Positions 25,241-35,522 of a stretch of DNA of 64,000 nucleotides are shown here, piece after piece. This DNA comes from Pedobacter steynii (lineage in GTDB: Bacteria; Bacteroidota; Bacteroidia; Sphingobacteriales; Sphingobacteriaceae), in the NCBI RefSeq assembly GCF_900103665.1, contig NZ_FNGY01000002.1:930001-994000 (forward strand), written 5' to 3'. A program made the translations under genes and the position numbers. Numbering within the stretch: position 1 is the stretch's first letter; each line of letters opens with the position of its first letter. The notes under the pieces were generated by a model. The model was given only the letters and a program-made list of their open reading frames with translations, was not told the DNA's origin and made no database searches.

Positions 25241-27598
25241 ATGAATATAGACAAGAATTTATCCGCTACCACAAACATTCTGTTTCGGAGGCCTAAAGCT
25301 ATGGGAATCTTTGTATTCCTGATCCTGACCATGATCATCCTTTTTGTTGCCAATCAAAGGTACCGCCTGGTGGTGGAGGACCGGCGACTGGAAATGTCCC
25401 GGATATTGACCTCCGTGAAACACAATGTTGATCAGTCTCTTAAAAATAGTTACACTGCTGCATTGACTATTGGACTCACCATAAATGGGGATGGTGTTCC
25501 TAAAAATTTTGATACTGTGGCTGCACAGCTTGTCAATTCTAACCGGACCTTATCTGCTGTTGAGCTGGTGCCAGATGGCGTGATTAAATATGTCTATCCT
25601 TTAAAAGGGAACGAAAAAGCATTAGACCTGAATGTCCTTAAAGACTCCAAAACCATTTCCGCGGAAGCCAATAAGGCCATTGAATCCCGGAAAATGTATT
25701 TCGCCGGGCCCATTATGCTGCGTCAGGGAGGGATGGGGATTGTAGGCCGGATGCCCTTGTTCTTTAACAACAAGTTTTGGGGGTTCTCTGCAGTCGTGAT
25801 TAAGCTGGACGTATTTTTGAAGCAAGCAGGGGTGTATGAACACATGAACAACAGGTTTCGTTTTCAGTTGTCAAAACGGAACCCTGTGAGTGCTAAGGAA
25901 GAGTTCTTTCTGCCTTTGTTTTCTGACTTTTCCGTTGCGGCTTCTGAAACAATAGATTTTCCTGATGGCGACTGGAAGATTTATGTAGCCGCTGTTCCTA
26001 CCTATAAGCCATATTTAAAAATCATTTTCCCTACGCTATTCAGCGTATTGCTGGCTGCGCTTACGGGTTTTTTAGTTTACCGTGTTTTTAAGAAACCTGC
26101 CGAATTACAGTTGCTGGTTTACGAACAGGCTACCCGCTTGCTGGAAAACGAAATTAAGTTTAAAACGATATTTGATCAGGCCGCAATAGGCATCGCAGAA
26201 GTAGACTCCAATACAGGTGCTTTTCTGAGGATTAATGGGAAGTTTTGTAAAATACTGGGTTATACGGAAGCGGAATTACAGCATACAAACTTTCAGTCAA
26301 TAACCCATCCGGATGATTTAAAGAAAGACCTGAGGTACTTTCAGCAAATGAGGTCAGGAAAGATCAGGGAGTTTGAGCTGTTAAAAAGGTATCTTCGGAA
26401 AGATGGGCAGGTGGTCTGGGTAAATTTAATGATCACACCATTGTGGAAAGTTGGGGATACCCCAAGCAGCCACATTACGGTTATTGAAGACGTGACCGCC
26501 AGAATCGAAGCTGAACTGATTGCGGAAGAGTACCAGTACCGGATAGAATCTTTAATCAATACCATTGATGGTATCGTTTGGGAGGCCGATCCCGAGACTT
26601 TTAACTTTACCTTTATCAGTAAGAAATCGGAGGATATCTTAGGCTATACTGCCGAAGAATGGTTGTCTTCTCCAAGCTTTTGGGCAGACCACGTTCATCC
26701 GGACGACAGAGATTGGGTGGTTAACTATTGCACCGTTTGTACCAACAATCTGGAGCAACATGATTTTGAGTACCGCATGATTGCCAAAGGAGGAAATGTA
26801 GTCTGGTTAAGGGACATTGTAAATGTGATTGTAGAGGAGGGAAAGGCGGTATTGCTAAGGGGAATTATGATTGACATTACCAGGAATAAACGGGCGGAAA
26901 GAGACCTGAACCATTCTTTTGATCTCGTGAATGAGCAAAATAAGCGTTTGTTGAATTTCTCTTATATCGTGTCTCATAACCTTCGTTCTCATACGAGTAA
27001 CATCCAGTCCATTTCCGTTCTAATTGATACCACGAAGTCAGAAGAAGAACGAAACGAGATGATTGGACTTTTGAAAACAGTTTCCGATAACCTTAATGAA
27101 ACCTTGCTGAATTTAAATGAGGTAGTTAATATTCAGACGAATATTAACATTATTGTAGAGCCACTCAACCTGAATAAGTATATTGAGAAAACGCTGAATG
27201 TCCTGAACGACCAGATCGTTCTGAAACAGGCAGTTGTTGTGAACAAGGTGTTGGAAGATGTATTGGTCAATTACAATCCCGCATATCTGGAAAGTATTCT
27301 GCTGAATTTTATTTTCAATGCCATCCGGTACAGTCACCCGAAGCGCAGCCCTTTGATCGAACTGAGTTGTCATCATGAAGGTCAGCTGGTGCTGCAGGTC
27401 TCAGACAATGGAATTGGAATGAACCTGGATAGATATGGTGCCGAATTATTCGGCATGTATAAAACCTTTAACGGGAATCCCGATTCTAAAGGACTGGGCT
27501 TATTCATTTCCAAGAACCAGATTGATGCAATGGGAGGAAGGGTTGTAGTAGAAAGTGAAGTGGGCATCGGGACGACCTTTAAGATTTACTTCAAGTAA
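25241..27598 (+). CDS. CHASE/PAS sensor histidine kinase
   Basis: A 785-residue membrane kinase; the ATG at 25241 is preferred to the TTG 30 bases upstream. TM1 is at about residues 22-40, followed by a periplasmic CHASE-type domain (VELVPDGVIKYVYPL, GGMGIVGRMPLF), TM2 at about 262-285, two PAS domains (about 305-425 and 430-555) and a kinase core. The phosphorylated His is in FSYIVSHNLRSHTSNI; the ATPase has NFIFNAIRYSH, DNGIGMN and GLGLFISKNQ. CHASE domains sense small extracellular ligands. No cognate regulator is adjacent. Confidence 0.9.
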   Translation: MNIDKNLSATTNILFRRPKAMGIFVFLILTMIILFVANQRYRLVVEDRRLEMSRILTSVKHNVDQSLKNSYTAALTIGLTINGDGVPKNFDTVAAQLVNSNRTLSAVELVPDGVIKYVYPLKGNEKALDLNVLKDSKTISAEANKAIESRKMYFAGPIMLRQGGMGIVGRMPLFFNNKFWGFSAVVIKLDVFLKQAGVYEHMNNRFRFQLSKRNPVSAKEEFFLPLFSDFSVAASETIDFPDGDWKIYVAAVPTYKPYLKIIFPTLFSVLLAALTGFLVYRVFKKPAELQLLVYEQATRLLENEIKFKTIFDQAAIGIAEVDSNTGAFLRINGKFCKILGYTEAELQHTNFQSITHPDDLKKDLRYFQQMRSGKIREFELLKRYLRKDGQVVWVNLMITPLWKVGDTPSSHITVIEDVTARIEAELIAEEYQYRIESLINTIDGIVWEADPETFNFTFISKKSEDILGYTAEEWLSSPSFWADHVHPDDRDWVVNYCTVCTNNLEQHDFEYRMIAKGGNVVWLRDIVNVIVEEGKAVLLRGIMIDITRNKRAERDLNHSFDLVNEQNKRLLNFSYIVSHNLRSHTSNIQSISVLIDTTKSEEERNEMIGLLKTVSDNLNETLLNLNEVVNIQTNINIIVEPLNLNKYIEKTLNVLNDQIVLKQAVVVNKVLEDVLVNYNPAYLESILLNFIFNAIRYSHPKRSPLIELSCHHEGQLVLQVSDNGIGMNLDRYGAELFGMYKTFNGNPDSKGLGLFISKNQIDAMGGRVVVESEVGIGTTFKIYFK

Positions 27599-27627
27599 TT
27601 TTTCCGCAGAATTTGTGGGTTTATCAT

Positions 27628-27668
27628 ACTGCGGAGGCTGGAAATAAGACCCCCGCAGTGTGTTTTTT
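27628..27668 (+). terminator. Terminator of the CHASE/PAS kinase gene
   Basis: ACTGCGG pairs with CCGCAGT, extended by several further pairs, and is followed by GTGTTTTTTA. It lies about 30 bases after the kinase stop and just before the convergent efflux gene. Confidence 0.65.
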
Positions 27669-29085
27669 ATTCGTTTATACCGCCCCCTAGTGCAGTATAA
27701 AGTTCTACATCAGCAGCCAAACGCTGACGTTTCAAATTACTCAGCTCCAATTCACTTTGCAGTAAATTTCCCTGAGCAAGAATAACTTCTAAATAAGTTG
27801 CCATGCCGCTTCCGAAAAGCATGTTCGCATTTTTTATGGCCGAGCGGAGGGTGTTAACCCGATTTTCGGCAATGGCAACCTGTTCTTTTAATCGGGCTGA
27901 TTTTACCAGTGCATCTGAAACCTCAGTTACCGCTGTCAGCACCGTTTGTCTGAATTGTAAAACAGACTTCTCTCTTTCTAATTTTGCAATTTCAAATGCC
28001 GTTTTCAACTTTCTGCGTTGGAAGATAGGCTGCGCTACTGATCCGGCAACCATTCCGAATAAGGATCCGGGGATGTTAAACCAGTTGCTCGCCTTGAAAG
28101 AGTTGAGTCCGCCATTTGCCGTAATGTTCAACGATGGATACATGCTTGCCTGTGCAATACCAACAGATTCATTGGCGGCACGAAGTGCATATTCACTCGC
28201 CTTTACATCCGGACGGTTGTTCAACAGCGCAACCGGATAACCGGTCGGCATTTGCTGAGCTGGCGCGATTTCGTTCAGCTTCTTCATCCGGTTAATGGAA
28301 GAAGGGACTGTTCCTGTCAACAGGCTCAGTGCATTTTCCTGAACGCTGATGCTTTGTTGCAGGGAAGGGATCAGTTGTGCAGAACTTAATCTCTGTGCTT
28401 CTGCCTGTTGAACCGCCAATATCGTCGTTAAACCGGCATCCCATTGCAATTTCGTCATCCTTAGGGTACTGTCGTTCAGGGATAGCGTTCTGTTGGCAAT
28501 CTGTAACTGCTCATCCAGCATCAACAGGTTGTAATAACCCATGGCTACACCGGATACCAGTTTGCTGCGGATCGCATTAGAAGCTTCGCGTGTCTGAAGG
28601 TATTCTGATAAAGCCTTGGCTTTCATCCCTTTCAATTTACCAAAGAAACCGATTTCCCAGGAAAGGTTTAAAGCAGCGTTATAATCCTGTACGGATCTGG
28701 AACCGATAAACTGACCGATACTCAAGCCATTTAAGCTGTTTTTAGAAGGCGTACTGGAATTTGCCTGAATGTTTAAACCCAGCTCCGGAAGGAAATTCAC
28801 CTTTGCTTCGCGAAGCGTCTGATCTGCCTGTTCTATATTCTTCAGGGCAATCAGCAGGTCGAAATTCCGGGCATTGGCGCTGTCAATCAGCAATTGCAAT
28901 TCCGTATCGTTAAAAAAAGCCTTAGTACTCAATGCCGCGACACTGCTGGAATCTGTTTTTGCATCTTCAGTTCTGAATTGCTGTGGAAGATTCATTCCCG
29001 GTCGGACATATTCCTTACCGACCTTGCATCCTGTAATCAGGATGGCTAAGGCGGTAACGGTATATAATTTATGTAAGTGATTCAT
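27667..29085 (-). CDS. Outer-membrane efflux factor (TolC/OprM family) lipoprotein
   Basis: The outer-membrane exit duct of a tripartite RND efflux pump. 472 residues with lipobox LITGC (C20) and two long repeated outer-membrane-efflux regions rich in helix (about 60-260 and 270-465), for example LNLSWEIGFFGKLKGMKAKAL and NNRPDVKASEYALRAANESVGIAQ. The NRPDV...A sequence is typical of the NodT subgroup. It starts two bases after the RND permease stop and closes the pump operon. Confidence 0.92.
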   Translation of the reverse strand: MNHLHKLYTVTALAILITGCKVGKEYVRPGMNLPQQFRTEDAKTDSSSVAALSTKAFFNDTELQLLIDSANARNFDLLIALKNIEQADQTLREAKVNFLPELGLNIQANSSTPSKNSLNGLSIGQFIGSRSVQDYNAALNLSWEIGFFGKLKGMKAKALSEYLQTREASNAIRSKLVSGVAMGYYNLLMLDEQLQIANRTLSLNDSTLRMTKLQWDAGLTTILAVQQAEAQRLSSAQLIPSLQQSISVQENALSLLTGTVPSSINRMKKLNEIAPAQQMPTGYPVALLNNRPDVKASEYALRAANESVGIAQASMYPSLNITANGGLNSFKASNWFNIPGSLFGMVAGSVAQPIFQRRKLKTAFEIAKLEREKSVLQFRQTVLTAVTEVSDALVKSARLKEQVAIAENRVNTLRSAIKNANMLFGSGMATYLEVILAQGNLLQSELELSNLKRQRLAADVELYTALGGGINE

Positions 29086-29087
29086 TG

Positions 29088-32000
29088 TTAATGTGATTTG
29101 ACGTCGTCGTTTGTTTCAACTACCGGTTTTCCGGTTATTTTTTCCTGTAAAGACTGGAAGACTACAAATAATACAGGAATGATAAACAGTCCGAGTACTA
29201 CCCCTGCAAGCATCCCGCCGGCAGCACCTGTACTGATCGATCGGTTACCCATGGCCGAACCACCTGTAGCAATCATCAGCGGGATCATACCTGCTACGAA
29301 AGCAAGGGAAGTCATCAGGATCGGTCTCAGACGAAGTCTGGAACCTTCCAGGGCAGCAGCAATCAGCTCCATACCTTCTTTCCTCCGCTGTAAGGCAAAT
29401 TCAATAATCAGAATGGCATTTTTTGCCAGCAATCCAATCAGCATAATCAATCCTACCTGTACATAGATGTTGTTGTCTATTCCTGCAATCTTGATGGCAA
29501 TAAATACCCCTAATAATCCCGTAGGAATAGAAAGCATTACGGCCAGTGGCAAGATGTAACTTTCATACTGTGCAGCCAGCAGGAAGTAAACAAACAGGAG
29601 ACTCAAACTCAAAATGAAAAGGGTTTGAGAACCTGAAGATTTCTCTTCTCTGGAAAGTCCGTTCCATTCGTAACTGTATCCGTTAGGCAGTTTCTCACTC
29701 AGCAAGGTTTCGATCTGCTCCATGATTTTACCATTGCTGACTCCCGGTTTGGCAATTGCGTTTACCGTGATGGAATTGAACAGGTTATAACGGTCTACAG
29801 ATTCCGGTCCGTATACTCTTTTTACGGCCACCAGCTCACTTGCAGGAACCATTTTACCCTGTGCATTTTTTACAAACACCATATTCAGGGATTCTTTATC
29901 GGTTCTGTACATTCCATCGGCCTTCACATTTACCCGGTAATATTTACCGAAACGGTTAAAGTCTGATGCTTGTGCGCCACCATAATACACCTGAATGGTA
30001 TTGAGCAATTCTCTTACACTCACACCCAGTTGTTTTGCTTTTTCATCATTTACTTCCAGTTCAAACTGCGGATAATCTGCTTTGAAAGTGGTAAAGGCTA
30101 CGGCAACACCATCCAGTCCGAACAACTGTCCGACAATCCCATTGGCCATCCCACTGAATTTCTGAAGGTTACCACCCGTTCTGTCCTGTAATACAAACTC
30201 TGCACCACCAATCGCACCATAACCTGCTACGGGAGGCATTCTGAATACACTTACGGTACCTTCTTTTAAGGTCGCCATTTTCGCATTAATGAGGCCGATC
30301 ACCCCGTCCATATCCTGCACTTCACCTCTTTCTTTAGGCGCTTTCAGTTTACTGAAACCCAGGCCATAAGCAGGACTCGACGAATTACTCATGATGTTGA
30401 AACCGGATACACTCGTTACGTTTTTCACGGCATCAAATGTTCTCAATGTAGAATCGACCCTTTTGATGAATTTCGTAGTCCGGTCTAATCCGGTACCCGA
30501 AGGCATCGTTAAGGAATAGATAATGAAACTATCATCCTCGTTTGGAACAAATCCTTTAGGAGTCGTGTTCATCATATAAAACGTAATACCGGTCACCAAT
30601 GCCAGTCCAGCCAGACTCAACCATTTGAATCTGATCAGGAATTTCAGGCTTCCGATATATTTATCCGTCATTCTGTCGAATGAAGTATTGAATGCACTGA
30701 AGAACCTTTTGGAGAAACCTTCTTTTTTACCTGCTTTTTCGGCATGGTTGTTTTTTAGGAACAGTGCACATAGCGCCGGACTTAAAGTCAATGCGTTTAC
30801 CGCCGAGATCAGAATCGCAATCGCCAGGGTAAAGGCAAACTGCTTATAGAAAATCCCGGATGAACCTTCCATAAATCCGATAGGGAGGAATACTGCGGCC
30901 ATCACCAGGGTAATGGATACAATGGCTCCTGTAATCTCACTCATCGCAGAATACGTGGCTTCACGGGCCGTCATATGTGTACCTTCCATCTTGGCATGGA
31001 CGGCTTCCACCACCACAATCGCATCGTCGACCACAATCCCGATGGCCAGTACCAGTGCGAAAAGTGTCAATACGTTGACGGTGAAACCAATCATTTGCAG
31101 GAAGAAGAAGGTACCGATGATCGCTACCGGAACCGCAATTGCAGGGATCAGGGTAGAGCGGAAATCCTGAAGGAAAATAAATACCACAATAAATACGAGT
31201 ACGAAGGCTTCAATCAGGGTCGTTTTTACCTGGCTGATCGACTCGTCCAGTCTTTCCTTGGTACTTTGCAAGATGTCGTATTTTATCCCTTTTGGAAATG
31301 ATTTCTCCGCTTTAATCAGTGATTTACGGACCTGGATTTCAATATCGTTTGCATTCGAACCACTGGCCTGAAGGATACCTAACGTTACGGCATCTTTACC
31401 GTTCATTTTGGAGTCACTGCTATAACTTGCTGCACCAAATTCAATCCTGGCTACATCCTTTAAACGAAGGATTCCGCCGTCCGGGTTGGATTTAATGATC
31501 AGGTTTTCATATTGCTCGGGAAGGTTTAACTTTCCTTTATATTTTACAACATATTCTATGGCTTCCTTAGATTCTTCACCAAACTTTCCCGGAGCAGTTT
31601 CCAAACTCTGGTCATTAATCGCTGCGGTTACTTCGCCTGGAGTAAGGTTGTTGGCCGACATTTTCTGTGGATTCAACCAAACCCGCATCGAGTAATCTTT
31701 GGAACCGAAGATCTGAACCTGACCCACACCCTGAATCCTTTTTAATTCAGGAACAAGGTTGATCTTGGTGTAGTTCTGAAGGAACTTCTCATCGTACTTC
31801 GCTTTGTCTTCACTGTAAATATTGAAGTACATCACATTACTGTTCTGTTGCTTCGACGTACTGATCCCTGCCAGTAATACCTCTGCAGGCATCTGGCTAT
31901 TGATCTGTGAAACCCTGTTCTGCACGTTTACTGCAGCCTGATCAGGATTGGTACCTTGCTTAAAGACAATAGATATAGAGAAGGAACCATCGTTACTGGC

Positions 32001-32243
32001 GGAGGATTTCATATAATCCATGTTTTCCACCCCATTAATGGATTCCTCTAAAGGCGTAATTACGGAACGGACTACCGCCTCACTGTTCCCTCCGGGATAA
32101 CTCCCTGAAACCATCACCGTGGGCGGGGCGATGTCGGGAAACTGGGTAATTGGAAGGCGGGTCAGACCTACGATCCCCAGCAAGACCAGCAGGATAGAGA
32201 TTACCGTAGCCAATACCGGCCTTCTTATAATAGATTGTAACAT
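29088..32243 (-). CDS. RND efflux transporter permease, HAE1 family
   Basis: A 1051-residue inner-membrane proton-driven drug pump of the AcrB/MexB type. It has twelve expected membrane helices in two halves, each with a large periplasmic loop. The proton-relay acids are in GIVVDDAIVVVEAV (TM4) and the matching lysine is in LLAKNAILIIEFA (TM10). ITQFPDIAPPTVMVSGSYPG near the N-terminus and TPKGFVPNEDDSF at the second loop are HAE1 signatures. It is encoded with its adaptor upstream and outer-membrane factor downstream. Confidence 0.95.
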   Translation of the reverse strand: MLQSIIRRPVLATVISILLVLLGIVGLTRLPITQFPDIAPPTVMVSGSYPGGNSEAVVRSVITPLEESINGVENMDYMKSSASNDGSFSISIVFKQGTNPDQAAVNVQNRVSQINSQMPAEVLLAGISTSKQQNSNVMYFNIYSEDKAKYDEKFLQNYTKINLVPELKRIQGVGQVQIFGSKDYSMRVWLNPQKMSANNLTPGEVTAAINDQSLETAPGKFGEESKEAIEYVVKYKGKLNLPEQYENLIIKSNPDGGILRLKDVARIEFGAASYSSDSKMNGKDAVTLGILQASGSNANDIEIQVRKSLIKAEKSFPKGIKYDILQSTKERLDESISQVKTTLIEAFVLVFIVVFIFLQDFRSTLIPAIAVPVAIIGTFFFLQMIGFTVNVLTLFALVLAIGIVVDDAIVVVEAVHAKMEGTHMTAREATYSAMSEITGAIVSITLVMAAVFLPIGFMEGSSGIFYKQFAFTLAIAILISAVNALTLSPALCALFLKNNHAEKAGKKEGFSKRFFSAFNTSFDRMTDKYIGSLKFLIRFKWLSLAGLALVTGITFYMMNTTPKGFVPNEDDSFIIYSLTMPSGTGLDRTTKFIKRVDSTLRTFDAVKNVTSVSGFNIMSNSSSPAYGLGFSKLKAPKERGEVQDMDGVIGLINAKMATLKEGTVSVFRMPPVAGYGAIGGAEFVLQDRTGGNLQKFSGMANGIVGQLFGLDGVAVAFTTFKADYPQFELEVNDEKAKQLGVSVRELLNTIQVYYGGAQASDFNRFGKYYRVNVKADGMYRTDKESLNMVFVKNAQGKMVPASELVAVKRVYGPESVDRYNLFNSITVNAIAKPGVSNGKIMEQIETLLSEKLPNGYSYEWNGLSREEKSSGSQTLFILSLSLLFVYFLLAAQYESYILPLAVMLSIPTGLLGVFIAIKIAGIDNNIYVQVGLIMLIGLLAKNAILIIEFALQRRKEGMELIAAALEGSRLRLRPILMTSLAFVAGMIPLMIATGGSAMGNRSISTGAAGGMLAGVVLGLFIIPVLFVVFQSLQEKITGKPVVETNDDVKSH

Positions 32244-32267
32244 GTTGATTTCGTATTAAAATGTAAA

Positions 32268-33455
32268 TTATTGTGCGCGGTAAACGCTGTCCGTATTCAG
32301 AGGCTTAGGTTTAATCACGGCCTCTTCAGCCAGACCATCAAGTCCTGAAAACACAATGGTTTCTCCTTTTTTCAGGCCATCACTGATCAGGTAATTGTTG
32401 CCGCTTTTTCCGGAAACGGTAATCGCCCTGCGTTGCAGTTTATTGCCAGGTCCAACGAAGTAGACAAAGATTTTGTCCTGTACATCCATCGTAGAGGCTT
32501 TAGGAACCATCAATGCCTGCGCATGACTTTCTTCCAAACGTACTTTTCCGGTATTACCTGAACGTAAAAGTCCCTGAGGATTAGGGAATACTGCCCTTAA
32601 ACTAATGGAACCCGTGTTCTTGTCAAACTGACCGTCTACAATCTGGATTCTTCCTTTTTGAGGATAAGTTGTTCCATCGGCAAGGATTAAACTTACCGGA
32701 GGTAGTTTTTTCAACTTTTCTGTCATAGACGATCCCGGAATCTGTGCATTGAAATGCAGGAATGCAGGTTCGCTCATCGCGAAATAGGTATAGACTTCTC
32801 TGGTATCAGATAGGGTCGTCATCGGTTCTGCATCACCTTTGCTGATCAGGTTACCTACTCTTTTAGGGATTTTACCGATAAAGCCGGAGATAGGGGCCTT
32901 AATCAGGGAGAAACCAATATTGATCTTTGCAGAAGCAATCGTTGATTTTGCCTGTGACACCGCCGCCTGTGCTTCGCTAAAATTGGCCTGGGCAGTACTC
33001 AGTTGTACCTCAGAAACCACTTTGTTTTTTACCAATGGGGTGATTTTGTCGACTTCAATCTGTGCAGTACGCAATTTCGCTTTTGCGGATTCCATCGAGG
33101 CATTGGCGGTATTCAGTTGTTCCTGATATACACGGTCATTGATTTTAAATAAAGGCTGTCCGGCTTGTACATGGGCACCTTCGTCGACAAATATTTTGTC
33201 CAGGTAACCGTCTACCTGCGGACGGATGTCTACATTCACCTTTCCTTCAATCGAAGCAGAATAATCCGTAAAGGTAGTTGCAGGTTGCTCCATCACACTG
33301 ATGACCGGGATTTCTGCCGGAGGGGGGACTCCTGCACCAGCTGCCTGTTCGTTTGCTCCTTTCGAACCGCAACTGCTTAAAAGAGCTGCAGGGAAAAGCA
33401 AGGACAATAATAGTAAATATCGCTTTTGATTTTTGGGGGTTGGAGGGAAAGACAT
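32268..33455 (-). CDS. RND efflux periplasmic adaptor (membrane fusion protein)
   Basis: A 395-residue adaptor lipoprotein; lipobox LLSSCGS with C29. The order is a biotinyl-lipoyl half (PQVDGYLDKIFVDEGAHVQAGQPLFKI), a helical hairpin (about 115-175), the second lipoyl half (IKAPISGFIGKI) and a beta-barrel and membrane-proximal region. It bridges the RND pump and the outer-membrane factor. As first gene of the pump operon it is preceded by a 145-base gap after the LytTR regulator gene, where the pump promoter should lie. Confidence 0.93.
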   Translation of the reverse strand: MSFPPTPKNQKRYLLLLSLLFPAALLSSCGSKGANEQAAGAGVPPPAEIPVISVMEQPATTFTDYSASIEGKVNVDIRPQVDGYLDKIFVDEGAHVQAGQPLFKINDRVYQEQLNTANASMESAKAKLRTAQIEVDKITPLVKNKVVSEVQLSTAQANFSEAQAAVSQAKSTIASAKINIGFSLIKAPISGFIGKIPKRVGNLISKGDAEPMTTLSDTREVYTYFAMSEPAFLHFNAQIPGSSMTEKLKKLPPVSLILADGTTYPQKGRIQIVDGQFDKNTGSISLRAVFPNPQGLLRSGNTGKVRLEESHAQALMVPKASTMDVQDKIFVYFVGPGNKLQRRAITVSGKSGNNYLISDGLKKGETIVFSGLDGLAEEAVIKPKPLNTDSVYRAQ

Positions 33456-33600
33456 TGCTTTTATAATTTATGTTCTTTTAAAAATGAATGCAAAAATAAA
33501 ATCTCCCACGCGCGTTATGCTGATTAAATGACCGAAATGACCATAATCGTAACTGAAACGGTAAAACCTTTAACTGAAATCCGGAAGATACTTTGGCTCC

Positions 33601-34359
33601 TTATCTGTCCAGCCAGGCCTTGAATTGTCCTGACTTCTCTTTGCTGATGATGATTTCACCGGAACTTTTGCTCTTCAAAATCACCTTCAATTTACCATTA
33701 AAATAATTATGAATCGAAAGAATGCTGTTCACAAAAATCATGTGCTGACGGTTGGCACGGAAAAAACAAACCGGATCAAGCTGGTCTTCCAGCTCGTCCA
33801 TCGTAAAGGGAACGATGATGTCGGTATTGTCGTCCAGCACAAGATGGGTAATCTTATGCTCGGAATAAATATAGTCAATGGAAGAAACAAGAATGGTTTT
33901 GTAGCCATCCTTATAGGGGAGCAGAAAGCGGGAACGGTAAATGACAGATTTTGATTTTATGTAATCTACCAACTGATCCAATGCTTTATTGGGATTGCTC
34001 TCTTGCAGGATATGGTCGTATAAACCCAAGGCATCTTTCAGCTCATTCTTTTCTATCGGTTTTAACAAATAGGCGAGGCTGTAGATTTTGAAAGCACGGA
34101 GGGCATATTCATCGTAAGCAGTAGTGAAAATCACCGGGCAGTGTAATTCTACTTTTGGAAATATTTCAAAGCATAATCCATCTCCGAGTCTGATGTCCAT
34201 CATAATCAGATCGGGATGAGGATTTTGTGTCAGGTAGTTCACACTTTCTTCTACACTGGCCAGGACGCCCGTAATGACCGCATCTTCTCTGATCTCTGCC
34301 AGTAATTTGATCAGCCGGTTGGCATTTGGTTTTTCGTCTTCAATGATTAGAATATTCAT
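33601..34359 (-). CDS. LytTR-family response regulator
   Basis: A 252-residue DNA-binding response regulator; the ATG at 34359 (MNILIIEDEKPNANRL) is used because it begins the receiver domain directly. The phospho-acceptor Asp is in DLIMMDIRLGDG (near residue 55) and the conserved Thr/Lys are in VIFTTAYDEYALRAF and YLLKPIEK. Residues about 150-250 form a LytTR DNA-binding domain (CFFRANRQHMIFVNSI). It follows the LytS-type kinase gene by 36 bases and precedes the efflux operon, so it is the likely pump regulator. Confidence 0.93.
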   Translation of the reverse strand: MNILIIEDEKPNANRLIKLLAEIREDAVITGVLASVEESVNYLTQNPHPDLIMMDIRLGDGLCFEIFPKVELHCPVIFTTAYDEYALRAFKIYSLAYLLKPIEKNELKDALGLYDHILQESNPNKALDQLVDYIKSKSVIYRSRFLLPYKDGYKTILVSSIDYIYSEHKITHLVLDDNTDIIVPFTMDELEDQLDPVCFFRANRQHMIFVNSILSIHNYFNGKLKVILKSKSSGEIIISKEKSGQFKAWLDR

Positions 34360-34395
34360 ATTTCGGGAGCTAAATTGCAAAACTAAAATGCGGAG

Positions 34396-35520
34396 CTATA
34401 ATGGAAGTAAAGGTAGGTAAACTGCAAAAGAACTTTCGTCTTCTATGATAGAAGGCAGGTTTTCTGATAACAGGGCATACCTGCTCCTGATATTTTGAAG
34501 GCCTATACGGGCAGAAGGAATGGCCAGTTTTATCCTTTGCAGGTTATTACTCACAACAATGTGTGCATCAGTATTGTAAATTTTGATGTGCAGGGGACTG
34601 GTCTTGGTTGCCGCATTGTGTTTAATGGCATTTTCAATCAGCAGTTGCAGCGTGATAGGGGGGATACCCCTTCCGTCGTCATTGGTAATGTCCACAGAAA
34701 TCGTCACATTTTCTCCATATCTGATGCGGATCAGGTATAAATAAGCATCTACAAAAATCAGTTCTTCCTCCAGTGAGACAATGTTTTTATTCAGGTTTAC
34801 AATCATATACCGGTATACCCGGGAAAGGTTCCTTAGAAAAACCTCTGCTTTTAACTGGTCTTCTGAAATCAGCTCCGAAAGGGTGCTGAAGTTATTGAAC
34901 ATAAAATGAGGATCAAGCTGTAGTTTCAGTGACTGCAGTTCTGCCTGCATGGCAATTTCTTTAAATTCCGCTGTTTTGAGTTTCAGTTCAGTGGCTTCAA
35001 TCATTGTGGTTTTCCATTTTTGCAACAGAAAATTTCCCGTGGTTACTGCGCTGATCAAAATGCCCATGATGACACATACATAGACAAACTGAAGACTGTT
35101 GAGTTCTTCTTCAAAGGTGAGTTTTTCTTCATAGGTATAAATGAAAGATCCGATAAAGTACAGCAGGACCATCAGAATGATGACAAAGATGATCTGAAGG
35201 AGTAACTGGATGCTAAAACGCGTAAATGGTTTCTCCGTCCATGGAATGATTTTGTCCAGCATCACCGAATTCAGGACACTCAATTCAAAGATCAATCCGC
35301 AGAAAATCATGGTCAGCCCGGCATCAGTTAGCATCTCTAAAACCGGTCTGCTAAAATAATGTTTGTAATAGGCACTATAAGGGTTGAGCAGGTAGGACAA
35401 CAGATTCAAAACCAGAAATAACAGGGGGATCGTAATAAACCTGAGGTATTTGTTTACTGGTTTTGGAAATAGGTCTTTTGACTTGCTCATCGTATTGCTG
35501 AATGTTCTTTTATTCTCCAA
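34396..35520 (-). CDS. LytS/YehU-type sensor histidine kinase
   Basis: A membrane kinase of 374 residues (or 364 if the ATG at 35490 is used). Four hydrophobic helices occupy about residues 25-165. The His_kinase domain has LKLQLDPHFMFNNFSTLSELI (quoted in part; H of QLDPHFMFN is the phosphorylation site) and the ATPase part has TLQLLIENAIKHNA and IGLQNIRSRY. This architecture pairs with LytTR regulators, as encoded next. The signal is unknown, but the adjacent RND pump suggests an envelope stress or toxic compound. Confidence 0.92.
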   Translation of the reverse strand: MENKRTFSNTMSKSKDLFPKPVNKYLRFITIPLLFLVLNLLSYLLNPYSAYYKHYFSRPVLEMLTDAGLTMIFCGLIFELSVLNSVMLDKIIPWTEKPFTRFSIQLLLQIIFVIILMVLLYFIGSFIYTYEEKLTFEEELNSLQFVYVCVIMGILISAVTTGNFLLQKWKTTMIEATELKLKTAEFKEIAMQAELQSLKLQLDPHFMFNNFSTLSELISEDQLKAEVFLRNLSRVYRYMIVNLNKNIVSLEEELIFVDAYLYLIRIRYGENVTISVDITNDDGRGIPPITLQLLIENAIKHNAATKTSPLHIKIYNTDAHIVVSNNLQRIKLAIPSARIGLQNIRSRYALLSENLPSIIEDESSFAVYLPLLPL

Positions 35521-35522
35521 AA